From the NCBI GenBank assembly GCA_003254885.1, contig QANT01005907.1:23765-87764 (forward strand): 64,000 nucleotides of DNA. The letters run 5' to 3'. A program made the translations under genes and the position numbers. Position 1 is the stretch's first letter. The number at the start of each line of letters is the position of its first letter. A model generated the notes under the pieces. That model made no database searches. It saw only the letters and a list, made by a program, of their open reading frames with translations, and had not been told where the DNA came from. Shown here piece by piece: positions 1 to 13,600 of this stretch. Source of the DNA: Purshia tridentata (Eukaryota > Streptophyta > Magnoliopsida > Rosales > Rosaceae).

Positions 1-110
1 AAACATGGAAAAAAAGGAAAAATTCCTATGTCAAGTTTGTGCAGAACCTAGTTTCTTTTTGTTGGACAATATTTTAATGAATATACAAAGTACCATAAAA
101 AATAACATAC

Positions 111-1154
111 ACGAATTAGAACAACAGTGCTCGGTAAACCGAGAGATCTAAAAACAGAAAGACATTGACTTCCAAATGAGTCAATGTAGTCAGATGTGCT
201 TCCTTCACATGAAGAGTTCGCTGAAGCTGCAAAAGCGATGAGATCAGCAACCTACAACAATTCAAAGAGTTTGTGTCAGAAAAACCAGCAATATTAGGAA
301 GAATACAGAAGTAGTAGACTTTATTACCTTGGCCATTTCCAAACATGATAGGAGATCCCCATGAGGTGCTTTCAGTACCTAAAGAATAACTTGAGTTAGA
401 TACTTAGAAATCTTCACATCGGTGTTAATAACTCTGTCAACACAAAACATTTAGATGGTAGTCATCTTATTAAAATAGAACAGCAGAGGCAGGCTACCGT
501 TGTTCTCAGTTTGTACTCAGATGAAGCGACTGTTGGCGAGGCAGCTTCATAAACTTGTGAAGATAACAAGGAAAGAAGATCGTCGGCAAGCGAATTTAGG
601 TTCACATCAGCAGAAAGCCCGAACAAAACCTGTCATTAATGGAAGTTAGAAAGATAATACAGCCAAGGAAAACATTCTATCAATTCCACCTGAAATGAAA
701 ATACTCACAATCACGCGGGGAGGACTCGTTGATCCACTTGAAGCCCTCTTCTCTTTCAAAAGAGCTGCCCGCTTTTGTTCCCGTAGCTACAGAATTGTGA
801 AGTGGAGAGCATTAGATACGTAAAATGAAAATTGGAATGAAAGAGAGAAGCAAGCAAATTTGAAATTCATACCATCTTGCCACGTTGAATGCGAGCCACC
901 CGAGCTCCTTTGGCAACATTGCGCTCTGATTTACCAATCCTACTTTTATCTGAAGCACCGAAACCATTAAATTAACATGTATTAATTGCATTACAGTGCA
1001 GCTTTCTCCTATTTTCAACCAAAACGAGGTTAAAACAAAAGTAAGTGGGGAAAAAGTAGCACAAAAAACCTGCAGTTTTATGGAGATTGCGCGAGGATTT
1101 GGAAGAAAAGCGCGATTTATGGGGCTTGTTGAGTTGAGCTCGCGAGCCTCCCAT
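111..1154 (-). CDS. TSR1: Pre-rRNA processing protein TSR1 homolog, N-terminal part (truncated by window edge)
   Basis: TSR1 is a GTPase-like factor needed for 40S ribosomal subunit maturation. Six coding exons are visible on the minus strand: 1154-1070, 949-873, 786-709, 629-498, 378-328 and 251-111. All have GT-AG borders and join in frame. The protein starts MGGSRAQLNKPHKSRFSSKS and continues with a basic segment containing KSERNVAKGARVARIQRGKM and REQKRAALLKEKR. A P-loop-like VLFGLSADVN segment and KAPHGDLLSC follow, in the order expected for the TSR1/BMS1 N-terminus. The ATG at 1154 is chosen because MGGSR is the usual TSR1 start. The last visible exon ends at a donor (GTATGT) at 110. 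No further exon could be placed in 1-110, so most of the protein lies beyond the left edge. Family assignment is firm; completeness cannot be judged. Confidence 0.9.
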
Positions 1155-1517
1155 GGCGACTGTTACACAGAAGCACTGCAGTTTATGTAGCCGATTAGTG
1201 ACGCAGTAAAATCTTATATGAACGCAAATAGATTGAGAACAGAGAGAGATAAGCAGCAACGCCGAGTATCGAACAGAGAGAGTTTACCTTTTTCACAGCC
1301 GCAGCCGCTCGCTTGCTTACTGCCGCCAAAGAGAGGGAGAGAGGGAGAGGCTTAACGTTGTCTGGGTTTTGGGCTTGAGTTCTCTCCACATAGGGTTGGG
1401 CTTAACAAAACGGCGCGTTTTGCTTAAATAATTTTTAACCGTAATTAGAAATTCTGTATATAAAAGAACGCGGGAAAACTCAAAGATAACCGTTGGAGAG
1501 AGCGAGAGCGAGAGAGA
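1155..1517. promoter_or_regulatory. Divergent promoter between TSR1 and the coiled-coil gene, with telo-box and site II motifs
   Basis: These 363 bp separate two divergently transcribed start codons, so they should hold both promoters and 5' leaders. Two TGGGCT site II motifs lie at 1370-1375 and 1397-1402. The second overlaps TAGGGTT (1391-1397), which is AACCCTA, a telo-box core, on the minus strand. In plants this pairing is typical of ribosomal-protein and ribosome-biogenesis promoters, which fits TSR1. GA-rich leader sequence precedes both ATGs. The motifs are seen directly; their use is inferred. Confidence 0.6.
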
Positions 1518-3828
1518 ATGGAGGATTCGGGGGCGATTCTCTGCCAAATCTCATCCTTGAAGGACATGCTTGACCAGGTACGCTACAGCTCTTCCCCTCC
1601 AATCTTAATCAAAGCTTCCATTCCCAATTCCACGAGGTTTCTTTTTGGTACTTTTCTCAGTGAAAGTTTCAAGTTCCAGCCAAATCATTATCAATCGCTC
1701 GGAAATTGCTTATAAAATTAGGTGAACGACGAAATCGAGGCGAATATTCAGATCACGCGAGAGATTGAGTCGGAGATCGTCAAGTGCTCCGAAATCGAAA
1801 ACGCTCTGGCGGCCAAAGAATCTGACCTCACCAAGACGCTCTACGTCTCGCACTTTGAGCTCAATGGATTGCTCACCGTCACCAGTAAATTCTCAAACCT
1901 CTAATCGTTCCATTTTTTTGCTTATTATACACATTAATTGGAGAATGATCAGCTCAATAGCCACATAATTCAATGTTCATTCATCTATTTATGGATAGAG
2001 TACTCAAGGAACTCAGTGGAGATTTTGGAGAAGGAATTGTGCCGTCTAAGAATGAAGCGCGACGAGACTCTTAAGAGAATCGATGAGAACCAGTATTAAC
2101 CGATTATTCTATTTTTTTTTAATATTTTAATGCGAATAGGATGTGAACTTTTTGAGTTTCAGTTGTGATAACTGATATGAATGTATAAGAATTTTGAAAA
2201 ATTTTGTAAATTTTTTTTTCCTTCCTAATATGTTAAAATTCTTGCGGAAGTAAGCATTAGAACTAAAGTGCGTAAATTGATATCTGCATTACGTAATGAC
2301 TTGTTTTGTTACAGGGATAGGTTCATTGTATTGTGTGTAGAATTTCAGAAGGACATTGATAAGGGTAATGATAATGAACTACGGACTCTGCTGTCAGAAA
2401 AAGAGTTCCTTGAAAATGAAATTCATTTCTTGGATGAGAAGAACAATGCTTTGGAGAATTCAATGCTGGCTTTTGTTGAAGGAATTCTTGAAGATCTTAA
2501 TAGTTGCAACTCTGGTAAATATATCTTACTTTTTCTTATTTTGTAGTCTAGAAGTGTTAAAACCACCTAGTGTGAACAAGTCTTTTGTCAATATTTCGTA
2601 TTAATTGCATATATTACTCTTGTAATTGTTGGTTTGAGTTCATACTCAATCATTCTATTCATTTACTGTTTAGGCTTGGGTTTAGCTAGGCTCATTTATC
2701 ATATTTTCCATTTTTACACGATTGTAAAGGTTATAAATACCTCATTGAGATTAATTATTCATTCTTTAAACTTTTGAAGTAAAAAGCCTTGTTACATAGA
2801 ATTCATACCTTTTAATATGCCTCTACCTACAATTAAAATGTCAAAAGGTCAATGTTCAAGGAAATATGGGTAGAAGAAGGTTTAACCTGTTCTTCTTTGA
2901 TTAAAGAGAAGTTTTAACCTGTTCAATTACATGCTAAGGTTTCTGACAGCATAGTGGACTATTCTTGTAATTGTTCACTAATTCAGTTATTTGCTACTTA
3001 TTGTTGGTAAATGCAGCTTTAGAAGTTGAGATACAGAGTGGGAATTTGGAGAACGAGAAATTGCTGAAGGATATTGATATTCTGAAAACTTCGCTTTCAA
3101 CTATAGTAACTGATGATATCAGTGGTAAGCATTTGACGTGATCTAAATGACTGAGATAATTGACTATATTTTTTTTATATTTTGAAATTGTATTTGTATA
3201 TTTCTGAGTGAAAGTCAGAACCAGTTCTCGATTATACTACTTTTGTTAACAAGATGATACTTTCTACAGTTAACAAATGTAGTTGTGATTTACTTTCTGA
3301 AAATGGTGAGATTTTGATACGGGGTTGGGAGACTGAAATATCTCTGTAAGAGCTCTTGAGATTATTAGCTAATTGCTGACACGCAGTTCGTGCATCCTAT
3401 ATTCTTCACGTCAATACTATAAAAAAAAAAAATTAAAAACATTATAAGATTCAAACCACTATATCCGGATAACCACATTTCTGTTCATCATCCATATCTC
3501 CAGGTAAGTAATGGCATTTTTTTTTTTTTTTGGGGTTTCTTTAGATTTGAAACTGACATGTTAGTCTGTCCGCTAAGTAAGGCTGAGGATTAAGATTAGA
3601 TGCAATGGTCCTGTTCTCCCTTCTGTATATGCACAGAATGAGTGAATGGATAAGCATATGCAGTATTGCTAAACGTTATATATTAAGTATCACTCATTTT
3701 TGTGGCTTAAAGTGAACTTGGCATTTGTACTTTGTACCCCACATATCAATGTATTTATATCTGCACAGTTTCTGAGCAATATGTGTCATTGTGTTGTAAC
3801 AGGACCAGGATCGTGGACTGTACAGTAA
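1518..3828 (+). CDS. Small plant coiled-coil protein of unknown function
   Basis: Six exons are proposed: 1518-1577, 1722-1884, 1999-2092, 2315-2514, 3017-3124 and 3803-3828. They join in frame to a 216-residue protein ending at TAA 3826-3828. It starts MEDSGAILCQISSLKDMLDQ and is rich in Glu, Lys, Leu and Ile in heptad-like spacing (for example LRTLLSEKEFLENEIHFLDE), so it is probably coiled coil through most of its length. No catalytic motif, signal peptide or membrane segment is seen. I recognise it only as an uncharacterised plant protein. Exons 1-5 are well supported by frame and splice sites. The last exon is less certain: it is short, and its other frame is also open (DQDRGLYSKFEGVTLQSLLH), so the true 3' end could differ. 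It shares a promoter region with TSR1. Confidence 0.65.
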
Positions 3829-6800
3829 GTTTGAAGGCGTCACTCTGCAGTCTCTGCTCCACTACATTGGTAGGCCTAACTTGTACTGCTTAAATCTTCT
3901 CTTCATAAATATTTTCTGGTATCAGGCTTTTGCAGTCATGCATGCAGCATTTGTTTGTTTGAATACATTTGGCTTTGAAAATTGCCAAGGGGAAGAAAGC
4001 CAGCTAGTCAAAATTTTGACTTCGTGCAAATATAGATTTTGGGTTTGTACACCAAAATTTTCTCTTCTAGGGGAGGTGGGGAACACATTTTAATTCACTT
4101 ACTAGGAAGACCATTTTTCTGAGCTCTCTTCCAATTCATATATTAAAGTCATGACTTCTGGGTAGGGGTCCAGATCCGACCCTTCTGTACTTAGCCAAGT
4201 AAAAATCGTCCTTGTTTTGTCACTTTCAACTTTAGGTAGGGTCCAGCTTCAGCAGTTGCTGAAACCTTGCGTACGTGGTCATGCACAAACAGTCAAAAAC
4301 TCAAATTGCGATTTCCTTTTTTTACTTTTCCATTTCTCATTGTTAAGCTATCATCATAGGCAAAGCAAGACTATTAGAATTATTGTTTACTTGTTTTGCA
4401 TCGTGTGGCCATTTGATGCATGTAAGATGAGATATTTGTGTACAGAGCTTGATTCAATCTGTTAATAGTTCAAAATCAAATTGTAAATAAAAAGGTTAGG
4501 TACAATACAAGGATCCAAGTGTCCTATTAGAATTACCCACGAAATTGGAAAGTACTGCGAAGCTCCCATATGCCCATATTAAAAAGAAGAATCAGAGGAA
4601 GGAACAGATATAGAGCTGTCGAGGTGATAGTTCAACCCAAAAAAAAATATGTGGTTCAAAACCTTTTTAATAAAACTAGTTTGTCTTCCTCTTCCATGTC
4701 ACGGACAGTGACCATGTCTCTCTGTTCAATATCACGTGCACCCCTGGCCCTGACCGTACGATACAGCTATGTCTTTTGTATTTTGATAGTTATTATTATT
4801 ATTATTATCGTTGGTTCAAGTCTTTTCCAATCGTGCTCACCATATAAACTCCATATCGATCGTTCCTATGATGATTAGAAAAAGGATGAAGCTGGGTCGT
4901 TTGTCAGGTAGAGAGGTTCATTCATCCAAGTTTTTTAGCCTTGGATGTCATACTCCCAAGTGCTCAAATTGTCAATTTAGACTACCTAATTGATCCATTA
5001 TGGCATCTAACACAAAGTTTGGCACCGTTAGCATGAGCCAGGGGGTAGCTTTTTGTTTTTTTATTTAAAGGAAAATTCCAGGAAGTAGCAGTTTGTGAAG
5101 GCATATTTTCTACCTGTCCTAGCCATATCTCTTTCTTGCCATTGTCACCCTACATTAAGGTGATTGTAGTTCCTACCTGCCTTAATGTACTCCCTATTTG
5201 GGAAGAGAGAAGGAGAGAGAGACAGAGAGAGACAGAGAGAGTAAGAGAGAGAGACAGAGAGTCTGGGCCCAATGTGTATGACTGTTGAGTAGTGACTATG
5301 AGGTTATAGAAGCATTGATTACGTATTCATTATCCCTTGATGATGCTTCATCTATAGTTTAATTAGGGCCCAGTGGAGGCTGGCTGGATCACACCCTATC
5401 TTCCCTATAAGAACAGCCCTCTACCATTCTGCTCTTTTCATGCAATCAAATCATTTCTCCAAGGTGAACCTAACACCCAATATCCAAAAATGGTTCATAC
5501 AGAAGCGTGAAGAGAGAGCCAGCTAGACAATTCAAATAGGAGATGGAGATGAAAAGTGATGATACTACTGAAGCCTCTAAGAGAAGGTTTTCATGTAAAG
5601 GACTTTGCGGGTTTCTTAAAGAAGGAAGAGCAAGGCTCTACATATTTAGAAGATGTATTGTTATGCTTCTTTGTTGGCATGATTAGGATGTTTGGTGTAT
5701 TTCAACTATTCACATCCAAAAATTGTTTCTTTTCTCATTCCTCTTTCGTTTTTCAATGTTATATATGGACTGTATATAGTAATGGACTGCCTGTATTGAC
5801 TCTCATGTTTTCTCTCTTAATGATAAAATTTTGGAGCAGATATGGTTTCATCATTTTTTCCCATAGAATTAATTGTTAGAATTTGAATCTGTCTTTGGAA
5901 TGGTCTTTGTTATTGGCCAACATTAAGTGTACTGTGTAGCATATGTCTTATCCTTCAAACTTTCCTTTTGAACAGAATGTTACTTGTAACTTTATTTGGA
6001 TCAGCAGAAAGTTGAATCTTCAAATTCCTGAGATTCGGGTAAATTTAGCCTATACTTTATTAAACTGTTCTGTTTTCCATTATAAATTTTATTAAATTGA
6101 TACAGTTTGTTCCAGTTCAATCCTCGTGGAATATAATCCATGCCAAATGAACTCAGTATCTTAAAACCAAAGTTTCAGGCACTACTTCCCTCAAGAAATC
6201 TAGCCTATACTCTTGTCTTCTTCTTTTTTTATTGGGGAGGTTTGGTATGCCTAGGGTATGGGGGCCATGTGGCCAAAGTTCTTGCTGGTTAGGTCATCAT
6301 GGTCGGTGGGACTGTTGTTGAGCAATGGTTTCCTAGAACACATGATGAACATGAGCCATGTGCTTGTTTTGTCAAAGATTGTCTCCATATCAGCACTATG
6401 CTCTCGTGTGTGTTATCTCGTTTTTGTCCAAAAAGGGTCATGAAGAGGGTGACAGTACATAATACAATCAGGAGAAAAGTTTCCCATTTTAATCTCTTCT
6501 GTGGGTGTGATCACGTGCTGGCAGACCCCCCTCAACCAGACCTTGTTGCAATCTCTCTCTCTCTCTCTAAACACTGAAGCAAATTTTGAAAGTTCATGTT
6601 AGTCTGCTAAAGCAGGGGTTTATTAACATTTATGAACAGATGTTCTTAGGTGAGCATAACATCATTTTGTCCTACATCATATAATTAAGATGAAGAGGTG
6701 TTTCTGCTTTCTTTTTTTCTACTTGAATAAGACTGATCACCAAGCTCATAAAAGCTTCATTTTTCAGACTTCTATAAAGTTTGTATACCTTCACTGCAAT

Positions 6801-8413
6801 AATTGTTTGAGTTTGTTGAAGAATTCCTTTGTAATTTTTATACTGAAGCCAAGTTACCTATACCAATGAGTAGTCTTAAGATGCTCCCCAGGTGGGTGAT
6901 CACTGTTCAGTGTATTCACTGATGAGTTTTTTGCATCTGTGACTGCATCAAAACTCAAGGTACAACCATTTTAATGCAGTCAGGGATCTGGCAAGCAATT
7001 GAGAAAAGGTTTTTTTTAAGACTTTAACCAGTATCTTTTGTATACCAATGAACTAAAAAGGATTCAAGTAGTCAAGCACCCCTTGACCTCAATATAGAAT
7101 TATGAAGAACATACCTTGCTCATTTTCCTTTCCAAGCCAATAAAAAATCAAATGAGAAAAAATATATATATGGGATCAACGCTTATTCCTACAAGGACAC
7201 ATATAGTGAAAAGATAATAATTACCTTGGCTACAGGGGTAGTTCCCGTAAACTGTGACTGTAATTTTAGTATCACCCCTGTAATTGAAATTGCACTAGTG
7301 TTTTGGTATAGTGGTATTGGTAAATTGACAGGTGCATATTTGTATAGTATAAGAAAACAAAGGTAATAGCCAGAAATACAAAAGAACAATGGGAAAATAA
7401 CTAAAAATAAAAAAACAATAAGGGTGTCATTGCAAAAAGCGGTCAATATGGGTAGTTCATAGGTTCCCACTTTCTTCGCTTCTTGTTTCCCTTAAAATTT
7501 GCAGCGCCTTTCCATCTATAGCAGACTCCGCCAGGCTTGTCCTACCTACCCCTGGTAACATTATCACTCCTTCTCCTTTTCCTTCACCCTCCTTATTCCA
7601 TGAGTATTTTAGCAATCCTATACACATATCATGCATCTATGCGTTCCGTACAATCTAGGGTTTTCATCTCTAGCTCTGGTTTAGACACACACTAGACTCT
7701 AGTACAGTACAATTATTGTGTAGCATTGAAAGTTTAAAACATAGACTATCTGGGCTACTAACTTTACTTTAGGCTCAGTCATTCTTTTTGAGAAAATTAG
7801 AGAAATTTTCGCTGGGCAGCTTTAGAGGGGTTTGTTTTTTTCTCCTGAAAATCTGTGGTTTGGGTATCTATAGTATGGCCGTCCGTGGTGCTTTATAGTT
7901 TATACAGGTGACTGATAAATTTGGGGTTTTTTTTTTTTTTGGCGGGAATGTCATCTCGAATATATTTTGTATTTTTTTTCTGGGTAAAAAGTAATACTGA
8001 ACAGTAAACTATTAAAATTAAGTAAAATGATCTAGGAAATGAACTCTCTTTTTTATTTTTTGGGTGTTTATAATGTTAAATCTAATGAAGACTTTTTATT
8101 TTTACTTTCAAACAGTGTTCTTAATGTGTGTGTGTGTACATTGACAAGTTCCTAATTTTGTGCACTGTATGTTAATTCTTTTTGTTATATAAATTTGAAC
8201 TGATTAGCTTGACCAAATCCATATGATCCATCACCCAAGAAAGCGTTGAAAATGAATGTTGAAATTTTAGAACAGTCATAGTTGCTCCTAGCTCTCCAGA
8301 TGTTTTTTAATTATCTTCCTCTCTATGTTATGTGTATGCATCCGAATATGTTGACCACATTTTTTTGGTAATATGTTCAACATTATTTGTTGATCGTTAG
8401 AAATTTTGAAGGA
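3829..8413. other. Non-coding stretch: 3' region of the coiled-coil gene and upstream/5' leader region of HDA15
   Basis: No ORF here resembles a known protein and no convincing exon chain could be built. It contains a GA-rich microsatellite near 5205-5260, T-rich tracts, and a short 10-bp inverted repeat (TACATTAAGG at about 5152 and CCTTAATGTA at about 5181). An acceptor-like TTAG at 8397-8400 precedes the first HDA15 ATG. At least one upstream 5'-UTR exon of HDA15 is therefore likely, possibly around 7.4-7.7 kb, but it is not resolvable from sequence. Confidence 0.5.
5205..5262. repeat. Imperfect GA/GACA microsatellite
   Basis: A run of GAGAGA and GACAGAGA units is visible in the spacer upstream of HDA15. 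It is a simple-sequence repeat with no evident function. Confidence 0.85.
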
Positions 8414-10636
8414 ATGATTCTGGCTGAAAATCTCCATGCCAGCTTTGAACACAACTTAGTATCAGAAACACTTCAAATGAGTCGTATAGCAAATGGGGAG
8501 GCTGAGATAAGTCTTCACAAACCAAAAAATCAAGTTCAATGTCAAGGTTTTAACGGGAGATGTGGAAACTTGGGGTTTGATGGTACCAATGGTAGACCTT
8601 GTTGTTCTGAAAATTGTGGGGAAGAAGAGATAGGAGATGCATCAATTGATGGTGTAAATGCAAATATGCTGCCTGATGTTTCAAGTGTAAGTGGTAAATG
8701 GATATATGACTCACATTCAAGAAATATATGGTTGCTTGGGACAAAAATCATGCTTTTAATGGTTGTGTTTACAGATTGAGCTTTACTGTTCTGCAGAAAA
8801 AGGCAAGACAGCAAAAAGAAATGACTTTGCAAGATATGTACAACCAAGACCTTGATGACGATGATGATGACAGTGATTGGGAGCCCTTCCAAAGACATGT
8901 TGAGATTGTGAAGTGGTTCTGCACCAACTGTACAATGGTCAACCTTGATGATGCTGTCCATTGTGATGTATGTCCCCACCCAAATTCTGAGATATAATTA
9001 TGCTTATGACATCTTCTCTGTATTTCATAAGGAGACATGGTTGTGTAAGGATAATTTGGTGTTATTATTTCCATGCAGGTATGTAAGGAACATAGAGAAT
9101 CTGGAATCCTAAGGCATGGATATTTTGCCTCTTCCTTGGTAAAAGATTCAGGCCATACTGAGTTGGAGTCTGACAGTAGAGAAAGACACAAAGGTCCGTA
9201 CATGGTTGGCTATTGAGTTTATTTGATATGATTGATTTTGACAATGTGCAAAGATTTCTCTTAAGATGTTATCTGTATTCTTACTGTTCATTGTCTTGTT
9301 TCAATCTTATTTTGGTTTCTATTACTTTCATTTTGGTAGTCACAGGCTCACAAGATTCAGCATCTAATTGTTCCACTGCTGTAGGCTTTGATGAGAGAAT
9401 GTTGCTACATTCAGAGGTATGGTGTTGCTGTAATACATGTCTTCCTCGTACTCTTTGTTTTTTTTTTTCTTTTTTGGACCTATTTTTTTTTTTTCATTAT
9501 GTTGTGTTTAGCTGCAAATATGGTTTTTTTTCTTTTCTTTTTTTCATGACATATCACTTAAGCCAAGTTCCACAAAACAATTTTTCTAGAAGTATCATGT
9601 CAATCCTAGAAGTTTTTCTTTTCACTACTTTTTTTTTGTCTGAACTTTTTGGCTACTTCGCATATAATATTCATATGTTTTGGGAGATGATTGTGGCTAG
9701 CTGGAAACAGCTCATTCTGTTTGTGTTATACTTCCACTTTTTTTTTTACCCCTTTTCTGATGGTTGTTATGGTAATTTTTCTTTTCACTACTTTTTTTTT
9801 GTCTGAACTTCTTTTTGGCTACTTCGCATATAATATTCATATGTTTTGGGAGATGATTCTGGCTAGCTGGAAACAGCTCATTCTGTTTGTGTTATACTTC
9901 CACTTTTTTTTTTTCCCCTTTTCTGATGGTTGTTATGGTAGAGCAGGTGGAAATGAAGTCACACCCACACCCAGAAAGACCGGATCGTATACGAGCAATT
10001 GCTGCTAGCCTTGCTACAGCTGGTATTTATCTTCATTGAAGTTCCTTTAAGTTGTGCATTTCATTTGTCACTACTAAATTTGGATTGTACTATGGAATTG
10101 CTGTGTGGTAATTTGTCTAGTACTGTCTGTTAGTGTTATCATATATGTTTTTCTCTTAGATTGATTAGCAGATGGAAAATTTAACCTGTGCAGGTATATT
10201 TCCAGGAAGATGCTATCCAGTTTCTGCTAGAGAAATTACTCGTGAAGAACTTAAGATGGTAAGTAACCGCCCACATCTAGGTTTTGAGGCATTCAAGGGC
10301 ACACGTATGTTATAGAACTTTTTGTGAATGTGCGTGACCAAGGAAATTGGATGCCAGTTGGTTGAGTCCTGATTTTGGGAGGTTTAGGCCTTTGTAGTTC
10401 ACTTTATGACAAACCTTTTGTGTGCTGTCATGATGCTGATGATGAACAGACTTTGTGGGGGTAGTTTGTCATTTTATAAGGAAAAAAAATTACAATGATA
10501 ATTTAGATTGTCTTCCTTGGCTTGGTTTTGTAATTGTTGGCTTTACATTTTGAAACTAAAGGTCCATTCTTTGGAGCATATTGACGCTGTTGATCTTACA
10601 AGCCATATGTTTTCTAGGTATGTTTATTTGTGGCAT

Positions 10637-10682
<46 letters not shown>

Positions 10683-13600
10683 GCTTGTGGAAAAAGGAGG
10701 CAGCAGGATTGCCAATATTTGAGTTGACAATCCTTGGACCAATTTACATACATATTATAATATGGTTGTTTGAGCTTCTTGCTTTCTTGATAGGAAAAGA
10801 AATTTCAAACACTCAAACTGAAACATCAATTACAAGCTGTTCCAGAAACACACACACACACACACACAAAAAACCTGCAAGAATATATTTTGACTTGAGC
10901 CCATATCTGCAGACTAAGTTTATAGAATTGGCTAGTACTATAGAAAAGGAGTGTACGACAAATATAGCTAATACGTTGACTAAATTGTATTTATTCTAGT
11001 GTCATGAATCTGAGCAAAAGTAGAAACAAGGGTAACCCTGGATCTGATAGATTTTATTCAGACCTGTGCACAAATGACTTATAATTTTGTTATTAACCAT
11101 CTCCTTTTTCTTAAGTAAACAATATCAGATTGCATTAATTGCGGTATGTAATAGTATGATTGATTAAAGTTGACTTTGAATTGATAAATCATGTATGGTT
11201 GGCAGTTATTTCACTCCTGACACATATGCCAATGAACATTCAGCACGTGCTGCTAGGCTTGCTGCAGGTTTGTGTGCTGATCTTGCTTCTGCAATTGTTT
11301 CTGGACGGACCAAAAATGGTTTTGCCCTGGTATGTAAAGTCTTTTACTCTTATTTAGTCTGTCTTAAAGTTACAGACATAACAGGGAAACCATTCAAAAT
11401 ATCATCTGCTCAAAGTTTATGTGCCATTACTGAATGACTCAGGTCCGGCCTCCTGGGCATCATGCTGGTGTAAGACAAGCTATGGGGTTTTGCCTCCACA
11501 ATAATGCAGCAGTTGCTGCATTAGCTGCTCAAGTATCTGGGGCTAAGAAAGTGCTAATTGTTGATTGGGTAAGTTTACTACTCTTATGCAATTATCTCAT
11601 TATAACGTTTCTTTAGCTGCAGATGTCTGGATGATTATCAACCCTGAAATATTATTCAATAAGAACTGCAGGATGTTCATCATGGGAATGGCACACAAGA
11701 AATATTTGAACAGAACAAATCGGTGAGCAACATAGTAAATGAAATTTTGTCTTGCTATGTGCATCAACTTTTTAATGCACTACTCATTTCCAGTGAAATG
11801 ATATGCTGGAGGAGTTGGTATGGTGATGGCTATGCCAGTTATGTATTTGGAATGAAGAGTAAGCTAATTCCAATGTTGTACATTATAACTGTCAGAAACA
11901 TTGACATTGGGCTATCCTGTTGATATAGAGAAAAAAAAAATCAAAAATAGCTGAAATTTTCTGTAGTCATGGTAACATTTTGTTAAAGCAAGGTTGGTAG
12001 AAAATTTTAGAAAAAAATGAACAAACCCTCCCCCACGTTTGTACAATGTCTATACAAAAACGTTTATGTTATTGGAATATGTCCATTCTGGTTGTGTTAG
12101 TGCTGATAAGTTGGACCCATTCTTTAGGTCTTGTATATATCCTTGCATAGACATGAGGGGGGAAAGTTCTATCCTGGTACCGGAGCTGCTGATGAGGTAC
12201 TAAATTGCTTACAATTGTTTTTGTTTTCATTTTCAGTTGCAATTGATTTTGTTTCATTTTCAGTTGCATTTTACCGTCTTTTTCTATTTTGATAAAATAA
12301 TCTTCTTCTAACGACCAACTCATCTTGATTATTTTTGTTTGTGTTGAATCTGAACATGTGATTTGGTAAAGAAAAGAGTTGTATAAAAGGATATTTAGCC
12401 TTGTGTTTAGACTGCAAGTAACCTTTTGGTCACTGAGGGGTGGCTCCAAGATTTTTGTTTCATTCCAAAATTTATTTCTTTTGGTCTATGTCATTCTTTA
12501 ACTTATACTTCTGAGTATTCTGTCTGGTTCTTCTACATCCTTTTTTTGAGCTGCTTGTAAGTAATCAAGCGTACTCTCATGCAGTTTCATTAGTACACTA
12601 TTATGTATTGGACTATAACTGATGGATTTCAGTGATGACTTCTTCAGGTTGGTACTATGGGGGCTGAAGGATACTGCGTGAATGTTCCATGGAGTTGTGG
12701 TGGAGTTGGCGATAATGATTATATTTTTGCATTTCAGCATGTTGTGCTTCCTATAGGTAATTATTTCTAAAAAGTGGCTTGTATCATATTGATAACAATA
12801 TCTCCACTGTTAAATTATTCTTTTTGTTAATGGTTCTGAAACGCATGATTTTCTGCAGCTTCTAAATTTGCTCCGGATTTCACCATCGTATCAGCAGGAT
12901 TTGATGCAGCAAGGGGTGATCCTCTAGGATGCTGTGATGTAAGGATTTATATTATGTGCTGACAGTATTTTTCTTTCATTGCAGATAAGCATATTGGCAT
13001 TGCTGAGTTATTTGATTGCTTAAGGATAACTGGATGTTGGCATTCAAAAGCTTGTTTCATACCATTCTTGCTTCTAGTGTCTTACATTGTACTGATTTTG
13101 TTGTTGTAGGTCACTCCTGCCGGCTATGCAAAGATGACACACATGTTGACTAACTTGTCTGGAGGAAAGTTGCTTGTTATTCTTGAGGGCGGGTTTGTGG
13201 CTCATCCTTTTCTCTCTTGATTTTTGTTTCACCGAGATTCTATGTACCACTCTTTAGCTGAATTTAATTGGATAATGTTTCATTTGCAGTTACAATCTTC
13301 GTTCCATATCATCTTCTGCTACTAGAGTAATTAAGGTGATTATTTCTTGATTTTATGAGAACCTAGAGATGCCAAGGTCTTCCCATTTATCCTTTTTAAA
13401 CATCAATCGCATTTCTGACTTGTGTTTGTGTGAGATAGGTATTGCTCGGTGAAAGTCCAGGATGTGAATTGGACAACAGTTTGCCTTCCATAGCGGGCAT
13501 ACAAACTGTTCTGGAGGTCCTTAAAATTCAAACGAACTACTGGCCTGGTTTGAAATCCAGCTTTACGAAATTGCAGTCAAAATGGAGAATTTGCTCTATT

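Noticed and set aside
5152-5190. 10-bp inverted repeat as a microRNA precursor
   Set aside because: The stem is too short and no known mature microRNA is present.
8542-9203. Two overlapping minus-strand open frames of about 145 codons opposite HDA15 exons
   Set aside because: They are antisense to well-supported HDA15 exons 1-3 and have no family resemblance.
9213-10008. Phe-rich open frames of 105-197 codons
   Set aside because: They are translations of T-rich HDA15 intron 4 and its tandem duplication running into exons; not real proteins.
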